A model generated the notes under the pieces. The model was not told where the DNA came from, made no database searches, and worked only from the letters and a program-made list of their open reading frames with translations. A DNA stretch of 64,000 bases from Melanocharis versteri. Taxonomy: Eukaryota > Chordata > Aves > Passeriformes > Melanocharitidae. Positions 36,531-48,883 of the stretch are shown piece after piece. The stretch covers positions 249,282 through 313,281 of the forward strand of contig VZTG01003235.1 of the NCBI GenBank assembly GCA_013397845.1. Direction: 5' to 3'. How positions within the stretch are numbered: position 1 is the stretch's first letter; the number at the start of each line of letters is the position of its first letter. The translations under genes and the position numbers were made by a program.

Positions 36531-39500
36531 CTTTTGAAATTGTCTAACTACATATTTACACTTGTCAACTCTCATACACTTCAGTGACAGAATTTAAAAG
36601 AAACACTGTAAAAAACTGTAAGAACATTAAACCACAAAAACATTATGCTGAAGTAGTATTAAGGTTTGACTTAAACCCACAAAAACATGGAAATTTCATG
36701 TTAAGGCCAAATCTCAAAAAATGTCACTGTCTTTAGCTCCCAAGCCGTGCCTGCAGTGATCCAGGAAAAGCAAGGGATGAGGCAGGGAGGCAGGAGACCA
36801 TGGGGTCGTGGTGGTCCACGGGAGAACTGAGCCACTGTGGAGGGCTCTGGCCACCAATTTCATGAGAAATCTCATGGGTGAGAACCAGCCTGCCAGCAGC
36901 AATTCAGCTGCTCAGCAGAACAGCATTTCATGATATTTTATATAAACAAAGCCTGGGCCTTTCTCTGTTTATTCAGATGAAATTCCCAATTAAGTTGAGA
37001 AAAATTAGTCTTCATTTATTTCAGAAGAGGCCCCATTGAGACACTGGGAGTTTTCCCTAGCTGAAACACATGGAGAAAAACTTCAGGCTTCCACCCTAAA
37101 AAGGCATCGTCAAAAAAATACGTTAAACAAACATGACAGTGGATCATTAATATCCCAAAGATTCACTCCATGTGGGGAAAAAACAAGACTGGGAAGGAGG
37201 ATGTTTTTTCAACAGTAAAATAATGGGCTTGGCGATGTCTTTTTTAATTGATAATTTTGTGTCTCTTGTTCAGCTGTAGCCACTCTTGCTCCGAGCAGTG
37301 GTGGCAGCAACTTTATCGGTTCCAGTAGAGCTCTGCTGAAAACAATAAGCATCAAGCTCCCCAGTGCCATCTGTCTTTCTGTGAGGGTCACATCCTGCTG
37401 CCCTGGAATCAAGGGGATATTGAATGCCTGGGAGATGTGAAGAGCAGCCCCAGGCCCACAGCACCTCCTCTGCAACAAAAGGACCCCAAACACTTCAGAT
37501 GCCCTGCACTGAAGTCCTGAACCAGACTTTGAAAAGCAATGATGGATATTTTCCTAGAGCTAAGGTCTTCCTTTCATATATATCTATATCTGTATCTATC
37601 TCCTTGCTCAGACTTATCTATTACCTGGCTTGTGAGAACAAAATCCATAAGGCTTGGCAGGGCAGGCTCTTGAGGTTGTTTGAAGACACAACCACCACGC
37701 CCCTGTCAAGAGGGAATTACAGCTCAGTTTTATAGTCAACTCTCCCCTCAACTGGCTGATGACAGAGCAGCCTCCCTCTATGCTCAGCATCTGGGGTTTT
37801 ACAGCCGCTGTATATAAATGGGATCTTCATGACAAACAACTCTATATTCGGTTTCTTTGTATATCTGAATGTGAGAACGATCTCTTAAGGCTCTGCTGGG
37901 AAGAAGTATTAATGAAGACGAAGAGCATTTCAGGCTGTTCCCCCCTGGAGCATTATTACAATTACAGTGTAAAGACTTTGTCCTACACAAGTACTTTAAG
38001 TCCATGTTCCCCAAGCAGCAACCCAGGACCCCCCTGCGTGCCTGACCCTCACAGCCCCCTCCTCAGCATCCCACCACCCAGCCCCACCTGACGAGGACAG
38101 AATCTGCCATCACCTCGTAGAGCTTCCTCCGGTCTCTCATTTCATAAGGCCTCCCTGGAGATATTTGCTTTTGTCTAAATATTATAAACCAGGGTAAGAC
38201 GAAGACTTAATAAACACTGTTGCCTTCTCACTTTGCGCAGCGTCTGTCTCCTCTCACCCAACCTCGCGGCTCATGCAAATGTCAGAGCCAGAACAGTTTT
38301 TACATCTCCTCGGGTCGCCCCACAGTGATATCAGCAAAGGTAAACAAACTACTGAAGTCTGGGTATTTTTATTTCACATGGCATGTAAATCAGTGGATGA
38401 AAGCTGGGAATAAACTGGCAATATGAGGGCAGCTTATTTCAGTTTCCTCCCCCAGCTCAGTGTTCCCTCAATGTAATACAGCTGACATAACCCTACACTA
38501 AGGAAAAAAAGGAAAAACCCAAAGAGATATAAATATTTCCTCCAAAGCCGAAGACACTCTTCCTTCAAGGTGTTTGGCCAACTCTTACAGAAAGAGAGAA
38601 GCATTTCCCTACCAAAGGCAGAAATCTTCACCTGTAGGGAAATCAAGAGGAGACCAGACACCACCTCAAGCGCTCAGGATGGGCACAGGGTTCATTGTGG
38701 AACACTCCCATGAGGAGCCCAGACACCATGAATGTTTGGGATGGGCACAAACTCCACACGGGAGCAGCAGAACCTGGGATACAGAAGATGCTCACTTCCT
38801 GCTGTACCACGTACACATCTTCTCAAACAACAGCCAGAGCAGGAGCTTCCTCCTGGGACTCAAAGCAGAAAACGACTGGTCCTGTGTAGAGCTGAAAGCC
38901 CCTGGAAAGATGGGTTTTTAAGAGCAGGAGCTCCAGCTGCCACCTAATTGTCCGACCAGTGGGTGCCCCAAACCCACAAGCTCCTCACACCATTACCTCC
39001 TGGCAGAAAGATGTTACGTGCTCCCACTCTTCCCTCTCTGCCTCCTTGTTTAAAGCTTTCTAGCTGCTGGTGAGGAAATGATTCTGCCTTGCTCTAACTT
39101 CCTCTCCATCACCCTTCTGTCTGTGAGGACTGGTGAGAAAATGTTTCCACTGCTCTTACGCTTCCACATCATCCATTTCTGAGGCCCTTATAGGAAAAAA
39201 AGGGTTGTCTCCCATCTCCTGCTGGTGATAGTTTTATCAGATAATAGCACAAAGCAGGAATGATCCTGTAAAGCTGTTACCAATGGCCAGAGGTACCTGA
39301 ACTGCAGCAGGGAGAGAGATCATGCCTGCTGCATTCACCCACCAATGGGCAAAGCCTGAGCAGCATCCAAGGGACCTGTCTACTAAAGAGAATATCACTA
39401 CTTTAACCTGCCATGAGCAGTTGTTTGGCTTCTCAGATTTTCTGCATGCGCATTGTATTTTTTTATATTTTATTTTAAGTTAAAACCTGCTGAAATTTGA

Positions 39501-40539
39501 TAGCTCCAGACACAACAGTGCCAAGGAAAAGGAGCCTCTGGTCCCTGAGAGGGACTTCTTTCCATGCTGGCTTGACACATAAAATCTGCTTCTTCAATTA
39601 TGTCTTCCCTCTTACCTGACGGTGTGAAAACATAATAAAAGCTCTCAGAAAAGAAGTTCAAGGAAGCTGATAAAGTATTTTTCAGATCTCATAAATACTT
39701 CAGTACCAAGATAGCCACTTGCACAGCCCAGCTCTGCCCCTGTGCCACGTCAGTGAGCACCAGCTCCATCTCCAACAGCCTAAGAACTGCCCTGAGCAAT
39801 AAAAACAAAGGTGCTGCCACACAAAACTCCAGCTACAAACCCCACTTTGTGCTGTTAGCACTCTGCATCCAAAGAGGTACAGGTGCTTTACAAGAGTTTG
39901 TGGTACACACACCTGCAAACTCACAACTTCACATGCCCCACCACGTCTCTGCTGGGCCACTCCTGGTTCAAAATATCCCTTCAAGCATCTCAAGCATCAG
40001 CAAGGCGATTTTAATCATGCATTCACAACCTCTACTGAGCCAGGGTGAAGCCTTGCAGATAAAAGCTCTGCTCAGGACTTAAAGTTCACCACCCACCCAC
40101 AGCAAAATCTTTGCCTGTTATGTGATTTATTGGAATAGTAGATACTATTTGTATGATAAAACAGATTACTTGAAAAACTGTCCCAAGAAATCATTATAGG
40201 CGTGGAAAAGTCGGGGCTTGCTTCATTACCACAACAAAAATCCTCTATTTGTTTTTCTAAATATAAAGCAATGAAAAATACCACAAATTCGGTCAGGACA
40301 GAATGCTGCACGAAAGCCTTCAGTTTAGGTGTGAGAAGATTTTTTTACTGAGAAGGCGTGAAATTCCCCCTTCTCCTGGTGATGAGAAATGCCCCCTGAT
40401 GCCCCAGCTCCTCCAGGACATAGCCAAAGTCGAAATAATTTTCAAAACTAATATGTACACTGAGTAACATGGTTAACATCATCCAATGAATTTAGATCCA
40501 CCTACACGGTATAAATATATCTAGATAAACTGTCACCTT
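36531..40539. other. unique non-coding sequence, no gene seen
   Basis: A TATC-type microsatellite occupies 37575-37603. The segment 38090-38300 has an ATATTTGC / TAAATATTATAAACC texture that might be conserved. An imperfect direct repeat of about 47 bases occurs at 39067-39114 and 39130-39175. No supportable frame is present. Confidence 0.5.
37575..37603. repeat. TATC/TATA microsatellite
   Basis: Interrupted TATC, TATA and TGTATC units occupy about 29 bases. It is a decayed tetranucleotide repeat. Confidence 0.75.
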
Positions 40540-41160
40540 CAGCAGAATTCATTAAAATAATGTTGTATCTTCCTTGTTAAATGTAATTTTTTTAATTGAA
40601 ATTTAATCTTACTGCATTATTTGGTAGATTTTTAATTGACATTTGTAGTAATTAATTGGTAAGCATTACAGCTTTGTCTGAAGAATTTAAAACTAAATTT
40701 GACATCGAGATTGGCCAGCCACTGCTGTGAGGTGCCTGCTGGGAGCATTTCATCATCCTCCCAGCCCCTCCTGCTGATCAGAGGTGGGAGATGATGGTCT
40801 CTTTCTTACAGTCATGAATTACATTACTAATGTATTCCATTACCACCACGCAAATGTCATGTTAATTCCTGATCATCATCAAGTCATACAATGGTTTCCA
40901 CGCTGGCACCCAGCCAATTAGCGGTGTGGAAAAATATTCCGCCAATTATATAACTTGAATTAGGTTAAGGACTCAAGAGAAAGCAAAATAAATGCTTTGA
41001 AAATACTTCTGAGATAAAATGTAAGTTGACACTGTCTTCATGTGCTATAGCCGATGTTATACAATCTGATAGGCAGCTGCCAACATTCATAACTGTTTAT
41101 TAAATCTAGCCTCTCTTTATGGTGGCAGCTAAGATCTGTATTTTTACCAATATTAGGTTC
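40540..41160. promoter_or_regulatory. candidate long conserved non-coding element cluster
   Basis: About 600 bases combine many homeodomain cores (TTTTAATTGA, GTAATTAATTGG, TGAATTACATTACTAATG, CCAATTAGCGG, CCAATTATATAAC) with ACGCAAATGTCATG and a split inverted pair AATTAGCGG / CCGCCAATTA around 40917-40947. Repeats and CpG are almost absent. Of all blocks in the window this most resembles a deeply conserved developmental enhancer, but conservation itself is untested. Confidence 0.35.
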
Positions 41161-44100
41161 ATTGTGTTATGAAAAAAGACCAAAATACTTAGGAGCATTC
41201 ACACCAGCTTATAAAACTTACATTATGTACTTTATTAAATTGTTAAAATTACTTCTTCTCTCCTCCCCCTGCCACAGAGAAAGTTCCACGGACAGAAAAG
41301 TTTCAGAAAAACAAAGTCTTTCTGTAGCCACTGATGCCACAAGGAGCAAGGGAGATCCTGCAAGGACAGAAGTGACATCTCCAGGCTGCTGCCACCTCTC
41401 CCTTGGAGCAGCTCTGCCAGGGGAAGCCACCCCACTGACACACATCTGGGTTAGCACGACCTGGGGGAACCCACTCCTGCCCCACCGACAAACCCCTCTG
41501 CCTCTTGCTCCCCGGTTATCACAAGCAGCATCACGGGGCAAATCCAGCCCTTTTTGTAACCAGGAGCCAGAGGGGAGGACTGAGGGAGGAGAGGGGCACT
41601 GTGACAAGGAAAGGGCCCCACAAATCCGTGTGGGAAGGGCAGGGACACAGCAGGTCCCTGACGCGCCGCCTGCTCGGTGTTCAGCGCCGCCGGCAGCACC
41701 ACCAGGCTTTTAGTACCACCCCATTATTTTGATTTGTTCCGTTCTTAACTCAATTTATCGTACAAGCATGGTTATCTCCAATTTAAAAACGTACACAGCA
41801 CCAGCTCCTCGGCTTTAAAAATTTATAACTAGGAGCAATTTGTTAAAACCTTTTACTGTATCTTTCTGTCTCATTTTCCGAGGTGCTGCAATGAGGCAAT
41901 TCCCTGTTCTGGCTGCTTACCCCGGATGACCTTTGCCTGCCATAAAATGGTATACAACTAAACGCTCTGCTTTAAATAAAACCCTCGCCTCTTCGAAAGG
42001 CCCTACGTATTCAGTCAACACAATCAGCAGAAACCACATTTGGTTACTCAATAAGCTGGAAACTTTTAAGGCGCGTACGGCGGTGAATGAATTCCTGACA
42101 TCACCAGGGACACTCGAGTGGGGAACAAGAGAGACGGCCGAGAAGTGGCTCTCGCTGCAGCCGGAGAAAGGATCACTCCTTTAAGCTGAACTCTCAAGGA
42201 AAACGAGAACAAAAACTGAATTAGCTCGACACGTACCCTCTGCAGTCAGCACATTGCTAGGCAACTTACCATCTCTTGATAGAATTATGGTGGAGGGCTG
42301 GTCGTACATCAGGGTTAAGATGAACACAAGCACCAGTTTGGGCCAACTGCTCCTTTCCAGTGGGAATGCTCAATGCTTGGTCATTTCGTGTTATTATTCT
42401 GCAATATTTCCTAAGCACCTGGAGAGTCTAATGCATTCAGAAGGTATTTTAAAGCTATTATGTGACATGAAAATTTTAAGATAACTGGAAGTAAGTGAAT
42501 TTTAGGAGGAATAGTGTGAGTCTTTTTCTTTGTTCAAGCCAGCATTTGGAGGGAGTTAACAATCCTTCTTCTCATTGCTTTTATTTTTTAATAGTGAAGG
42601 TATCCAGAGGGCACGTTACTCGAACACTTTGTCTTTGCTCCAGATGCTGGTTGGTCACAGCTCCAGACCTCCATAATTCAACCTAGTATTTCAAGTGGAT
42701 GCTTTGAAACACTCTGGTCCTTCTGTTTGCCACCTCTGAGACCAGACACAAAGTGCCATTACAAGCAGTGCCACGGGGCTGTCACAGCACCCAGCAATGC
42801 CACACTTCACCCATGCCAGCCTTGGAAGGGCCTTGATCTTTAACAATACCCGGATATTGAGATTCTGACCCCAGGCATTATTTACATTTACTAAAGAGGC
42901 ATTAAGCAAATGCACAGAGTGCTTTAAATCCAGGCATGTACCTTGCACATAACCCCACGCTTCCCATGCATACTTTATAGGCACAAAGAAATAATTAATT
43001 ACCTAACCACCGTGATTAAAATCAATTGATTCATATGCGACAGAGCAGTGAGAAATTTTTGCATGACTGGAGAAGTCTGGAATTGGTCCCCGTTTGGGGA
43101 TCTCAGTCGTATCAGTGAGGTTGGTAATTCAGACATGAAGGAAATGGTAAGAATCCCTCTCCTCTATGCACACTTTGAGCTGCCATATGGATTTATTCAA
43201 CTGTTTACTATACCAGTCGGTAAAAACTGAAAAGCTATTATAATCTTTGCTAAATGACATGGTAATTATGCTACCTCTGGAAAAAAAAAAGAAAAAATGG
43301 AAACTTAAAAAAAAAATCACAATTCACTGATGTGCGAATTTCTCGGGTTTTCTAATCTTTGAATTGAAATGCACTTTCCAACACACAGAGGGATATTAAA
43401 TATATAACAGAAACCCGAATTTATTTTTAAAAACAATTTTGCTCCCAATTCCTACACAATTTAATTATGCAGATTTCCTGGGTTTGAAAGATTTCTTACA
43501 CAGACTTTCCAGTTCTGCTGCAGAATGAGATGATTCTTGTTTTCCCAAACTAATACTGTCCCTCCTCTCACCCCAGTTATTAAGAGAGGCAATCAGGAGC
43601 AGGCAGGTAAGAGGAGTGGGCATGGAAAGCTCCCCATGCCAGGTTCCTGGGGGATGGGGACAGCTGGAAAAGGCACAACCGCCCCTCGCATGGCACAAAA
43701 GGGACCAGGGGGCTTCTCTGGGGGTAACCCCACCAGGAAAGGCAACTGGTCCTCAACAGAGGAGGGGTCTCACTCCACCAGCCTCTCGAGCTGGATGGAC
43801 ACAGGCTGCTCAAGGCTTTGTCCCCGTGTCCCCCAGGCTGGGCAGCAGCCCCACGGTGATGCACACGCCACGGGACAGCTCTCCTGTGTACCAGTGACAC
43901 CATTTTGTCACTGGGATGCAAGTGCAGCAAACGCTGGAGCTAATTTATAAATTATCTGTTGGCAAGATTTTTTTTGAGAGTCCATCATGTGACACATGAT
44001 GGCGAGGAGACCTCTCCATATCCATATTTAATCACGACACGAATTGCCCACATAAGCTTGGTTTAGATCCTGTCTATCTGCAAGGCTTCAGTTTTGGGCA

Positions 44101-46240
44101 GCAGCTTTGCCTGCATGACTGAACTCCAGTTTCACCACCAAAGACCTCACAGTTCATAGGATTTGAGGGGATGAAGAGAAGAAAGAAAGGAAAGGAGTGT
44201 TTCTTCTGTACAGGTAACATTTCTGCTATTTCATTACAATGAAGGTTGCTTTGGGTTTTTTTAGGAATAGTGGTGACTTGCTTTTAAACACAGACAATAC
44301 AACCCCCCACCACCATATTAAAAAGGGGAGAAAAGAATGAGGAAAGGAGAATTTCTAAGAAAGAATAAGTGAGACTTATTGCAAACTCAGGCTTGACAAC
44401 TCACCAGTTTTACTTGCAGGCATCACACATATCCATTCATGACTCAGGGCAAATACAGGAAAGGATTGGAACCCTTCTCATGGCAAATGTGTCTGGAAGC
44501 CGGAGTCACTCACAAAAAATGTTCTCAGGAGACTGAAAGACAAAAACATGTTTTAAAACTTCACTCAGTTAGAATCATATCAAAGCCTATCGTTTTCCTT
44601 TGAAAGTAAAAGGTGGTTATAAATGCTGGAGCTGGGGGGAGCATTACAGAAGCATGTCTGTGTATCAAGCTATCACACAGCAGACTCTATTTGGCTTTAA
44701 ATAAAACCAAAACTTACAATATTAAGAAAGGTTTTTAGAGACAAATGCTTATTTCACATTTGCAACGTGCTCCTCCGACAGGAGAGCTTATGTTCCTTCT
44801 AAATACCAAAATGTGTCACCATCCAAATCCACATTCTGCCTGAAAACACTGTACTGAGCACAAAATCCAGATACTTTAACCTACTTTGCATTATCAAAAT
44901 ATAACACTCTCTGAATTCCTGAACTATTTACTCTCTGTCTTCACTCACTGCATCCTGATAAAACCTTAATAAAATGTAGACTCTCTTGTTAGCATTAATC
45001 TTTCCTCTGAGATAAGGAAAAACACATATAAAAACTATTTGATGTTCAGGGTGGAAAGGCAAAATTTGCAAACATCAGTTAAGAAATACCAATTAGTATG
45101 TTTTTTTTCCCCAGCTATAAGTAACACAGATTGAGCTTAAGCTTAGCTCAGAGGAAGCTGCTCCCTGTACAAATGAAACATCCACTCTACTAATAAGGGT
45201 ATTTTAAAATAAGATGTCTAATATCTTCACTGATAAAGTATCTGCACTGAGTAACAACTCATACTCAGAAATACAACCAGAGGTGTTCCCAGGGCTATTC
45301 TGCATCACACCCACGAAACCACATGGGATTTAAACAGCAGCTCTGGTGCCTGCCCAAACTGGGGAAGGGCACACTCTGCCCTAATGGATGCACCAACACT
45401 GGGAAAGCTTCTGCTCCCAGGACCTCTGCACAACAGGGAACTGCAGCATAAACCCCAGGGGACAAAACAGACTTTGCAATGGGAAAAAAAACATCTTGTA
45501 AAACCTGCAAGAAGAAAAGGTACGAAAGCAAAAATCACCTGTGGTGCTTCTGAGCCCTCCATTCCCCAACCCTCACCCTCGACAGCATCCTCAAGGCAGT
45601 GGCTGTTCCCAGCCTTCCCACATCCACCAGCACTGACAGGGGCAAGTACTGCCATCCCCAAATTGACCTCATGGAGTTAATTATTTTGGCAGTCCACTGC
45701 AGCCTTCCTGAGGAACATCTGGAAGCTTCTGTCTTAGCAACAACTGCACGGAATTTTGTAAGACAAAATCCAGGTACTTCTCTGGCCCTGGGGCGTTCTC
45801 CCGTTCTTTGCTGAATGCGCAACAGCTCAAAGATCACAAAGGTTCAGAAATCTAAATATAGAGATTCTGTGACCCTATTACAAAACTGTGCTACATGATA
45901 AAAATAGATCCAAAACGGGTTTTAAACAGCATTTATGCTAAAAACTACTTCTTTCTCAGAGACTCTGAAATACCTGCAAACCAAAAGTGACCTGCATCTT
46001 GCATTGGTTGTATTTTATTCATGAGGGGCAGAGCACTTGAGAGAAGCAATGGAGCAGTGTCAGAAACACACATCCGAGCCTTGCTTTATTGCTGTGCTTG
46101 ATGAGAGATATGCAGATGGGTTTGCAGCTGAGCAGAAAGCTGCATCTACATATGTTGGGACAAGATTTCTCCAGCTGACCTGCTGCACCACGGTATTCAA
46201 CTGCTCATCTTTATCCATGATACATCTGTAGGGCAGGAAA
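41161..46240. other. unique non-coding sequence, no gene seen
   Basis: GC-rich patches (41560-41700, 43560-43900) carry long frames on both strands without domains. The 21-base palindrome at 43982-44002 is listed separately. A-runs occur at 43280-43289 and 43308-43316. No interspersed repeat is recognised. Confidence 0.55.
43982..44002. repeat. 21-base perfect palindrome around a single A
   Basis: CCATCATGTG, one A, then CACATGATGG are exact reverse complements. Each arm ends in an E-box-like CATGTG / CACATG core, so the site offers two mirrored six-base motifs three bases apart at the centre. It may be a dimer binding site for bHLH-type proteins or a chance palindrome. Confidence 0.6.
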
Positions 46241-46305
46241 GCATTGTTAGCCCTCTTTAGAAGATGAGGAATCGAGGCTCATTTTTGCTAAGGCTTGCTC
46301 AAAGA
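46241..46305 (-). repeat. MIR/L2-like ancient repeat relic
   Basis: TTAGCCCTCTTTAGAAGATG followed by AGGAATCGAGGCTCATTTTT and AAGGCTTGCTCAAAG follows the order ATTATCCCCATTTTACAGATG / AGGAAACTGAGGCTCAGAGA / GTGACTTGCCCAAGG of the MIR and L2 3' region in reverse complement. It is the clearer of the two such relics. It is degraded and inert. Confidence 0.5.
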
Positions 46306-47032
46306 AGTTAATATTTGAGACTTTTGAAGCAAAATTATTGTCTAAATAATAGATACAGTCTGCAGAGGATGAGGGCTACGGTGTATGGAAGCACTGTCCT
46401 CACCTGCATCACTCCTCACATCCTCCCTCATCATAAGGAATATCCTGGCACCGTTGTGCCAACAAGCAGATTTGGAAGCTGAGAGAGCTTCTGTCCAAGG
46501 TGTAAGAAGCAGTGCTGGGAGGAGGTAAAGACATTCCATCCAGCTCCGCCTGAACTCTGACAGTGCACCTGGAAAAACGGATGCTTCTTACACCATCAAA
46601 AACTGACCTCACCATAATACTCCACAAAACATTTCTTCAGCCAGGTTTCCCAAGGGAACAAAGCCTACATGATCACCATGTACTTTCTGCACCCAGCCCC
46701 ACCTGCATCCTTTGAATCCCTTGGATTAATGGGAGCAGAGAGCTCCCAAAGACACGAGTTCTCACGGCATTAACTCTGGGGTTTGCCCCACTGGTGGCCT
46801 CCAAGCCCACTGGATCAGCTGTCTCTGAGAGCCAGCTGGCTCCAGGCACAGCAGCAGCTCCTGGCTGAGCCTGGCACAGCAGCTGCCTGCCAGGAGGGAG
46901 CCCAGCACAGCCCAGGGGCACACAGGCAGCTCAGGCACTTCATGGACCTCAGCGCTGGAGAACCTGGAGAAACAACCCGTACTGCTGGGGGGAAGGGTGG
47001 AGGAGCCAGAGGAACAGATTATAGATCGGTTC
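46306..47032. other. unique non-coding sequence, no gene seen
   Basis: GC-rich sequence at 46670-46960 carries frames on both strands without domains. No repeat is recognised. Confidence 0.5.
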
Positions 47033-47131
47033 TGATAAACTCAAGCCTTTAATGATCTACCCACACACTCGAGTTCGATCTGGCATTGACAAATTGAAGC
47101 TTTTAATGATGTGCCCACACATTTGAGTCGG
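47033..47131. repeat. imperfect tandem repeat, two units, 54-base period
   Basis: Units at 47033-47077 and 47087-47131 share TGAYAAA, AAGC, TTTAATGAT, CCCACACA and GAGT blocks in register. By eye they match at about 35 of 45 positions. The nine bases between them are unrelated. No third unit is visible on either side. The divergence indicates an old duplication. The shared TTTAATGAT could be a homeodomain site. Confidence 0.7.
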
Positions 47132-48616
47132 CCACTCCTCTTCTACAACTTCCACAAAAATAGCGTGCTGGGTTAAAGAGACAGAAACTCTAATACTGCT
47201 GCAACATGAGCAAAACCCTTGATCAATGTTTGGCAAACCTTCTACCCCAAAAGATTTTTTGACGGGGCCTCCACTACAGCCCTCTAACACAGACCTTCTG
47301 CACTGCCCTGCTCCTATACAGATTCTTCGAAGGCTACAGCTCAATAAGGGGCAATGAGATGCAGCAGCTTTAGCATAACTGAAGTACAAAGTCAATCAAA
47401 CCTTGAAACAGGAATCTGGGCTTCATTAATTCCAGCAATCACAACGTTTTTATTATCACTGTATTAATCAGAATAGGAAACCTATTAATCTGCCCCCAAC
47501 AAAAATTAATCTTCGTAATATTGAGCAGATTTGAAAGACAAGTTTTAATATTTCACTATTTAAATCTCAAAGGCAGAGGCACACAGCTCAGATGATCTGG
47601 CAGATCACTGTGGACTTCATCTCATCAGCATGAGGTCCCCACCTTTCCTTCTCTGCGCATCTCCACCGTGGGGTCCAGCTGCTCCTGGGGCTTCTGAAGG
47701 AACCCAGAGCATCATTCCCACATCCAACTGCAAAACTGGCTGCTGTGCTGAAGAGCTGCCAAGAGTTTACACTGTAAAGGAACAGCACCACATCCAGCAG
47801 AGCCTGGGTGGCACCGGCTGGACGTGCCCCAGAGGGCACTCTGCAATTGGCAGGACACACCTGACAGGCAGCAGAGGCATCCCTGGGTGCACAGGGGAAT
47901 CAGAAGAGGTGCAGCAGGAGCAAAAAAAAAGCAGCTGCAAAACAAGAAAGTATCTGAAATTCCCATGCTCCACCGGAGCGAGTCAGGGACTGCTACACAG
48001 ATCTGGCCGGGTGACCTGCACCAACCCCCCCAAAGCTGCAAAACATCCCCCCAACACAACATCAGAACACAGGCCAGCCTAAAGGAGAAAACAGGTGGCA
48101 GAGGAGAAGTCCTTTACAAAATGACAAGGAGCGGGACGAGTCAGAAAGGGGCTGAGGAAGTAAAGATGAATGACAAATGCGACTGAAAAAGGAGGAAAAC
48201 CATCCAAAGCATCTCCAGATACTCATGCCCTGCCTGGGGAGGGTGACATGGATGAGCACATGGCTGCAGCTCCTTTTGCTGCTCCTCCATCATCATCCTG
48301 CTGTGGCAATCACTGATGGACAGGTTATTTTGCTACTTGGCCAAATTTTCATTAAAGCAGCTTTCAGCAACACATGAATACATCCACACATGCATCGACA
48401 CACACCTCGGGACTGTACCTGGCACAGTCCAGGCCTGATCAAAGGCAGAACTTGAATCATCTCATGCACGACTCACGTCAGGCTGTTTACTGACTGCACT
48501 GGAACCACAGAACCCTGTTTTAACTAATGATTTCTCAAAGCCATGTTGCACAAAAGAAAACAGGTTCAACTTGTACATCAGTGCCTAAGAGACTGCTCCA
48601 AAACAGACAACTGTAT
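47132..48616. other. unique non-coding sequence, no gene seen
   Basis: The AT-rich part (47400-47560) is followed by GC-richer sequence with open frames on both strands at 47630-48190. Neither has domain features or repeat identity. Confidence 0.5.
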
Positions 48617-48883
48617 GAAAAGTTGTGCCCATGTATACATATATACAAAACTGTTTTTAAGTGACTGTTTTAAATTAGAATAAATCTGTGTTCCACCAAT
48701 TAAGCTTCGAATGCACGGCTGATATCGCTCGCTATTTTAAACAAGCGGCATAATAAACGCAAAAATTCAAATATTTTAGAGAAAATACTTGGAGAGTTGA
48801 GACATTAATTTTGCCATATACAATCTGTTTCACAGGGATTTAAAAAGCTTTATTGCCACCCTGGGTACATTGGAATAAAGATG
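48617..48883 (+). repeat. left arm of a 270-base inverted repeat
   Basis: This segment reappears in reverse complement at 53666-53937. By hand alignment about 19 substitutions separate the arms over some 259 aligned columns (about 92-93% identity), nearly all of them transitions. The longest exact block is 37 bases (48767-48803 against 53758-53794). This arm has eight extra bases in a TATACATATATAC stretch near 48636-48648. Identity stops abruptly at both edges, and I see no target duplication, terminal repeat, A-tail, ORF or tRNA-like box. GATATCGCTCGCTATTTT and CCACCCTGGGTACA are among the shared blocks. It may be a duplicated regulatory element or a copy of an unrecognised dispersed family. 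Confidence 0.93.

Noticed and set aside
41162..41713. 183-codon frame as a gene
   Set aside because: The opposite strand is equally open, there is no domain, and the first part is AT-rich and the second GC-rich, so the composition is not coding-like.
48617..48883. Inverted-repeat arms as the terminal inverted repeats of one 5.3-kb DNA transposon
   Set aside because: There is no transposase-like frame between them, no target-site duplication, and the arms are internally complex with indels rather than simple termini.
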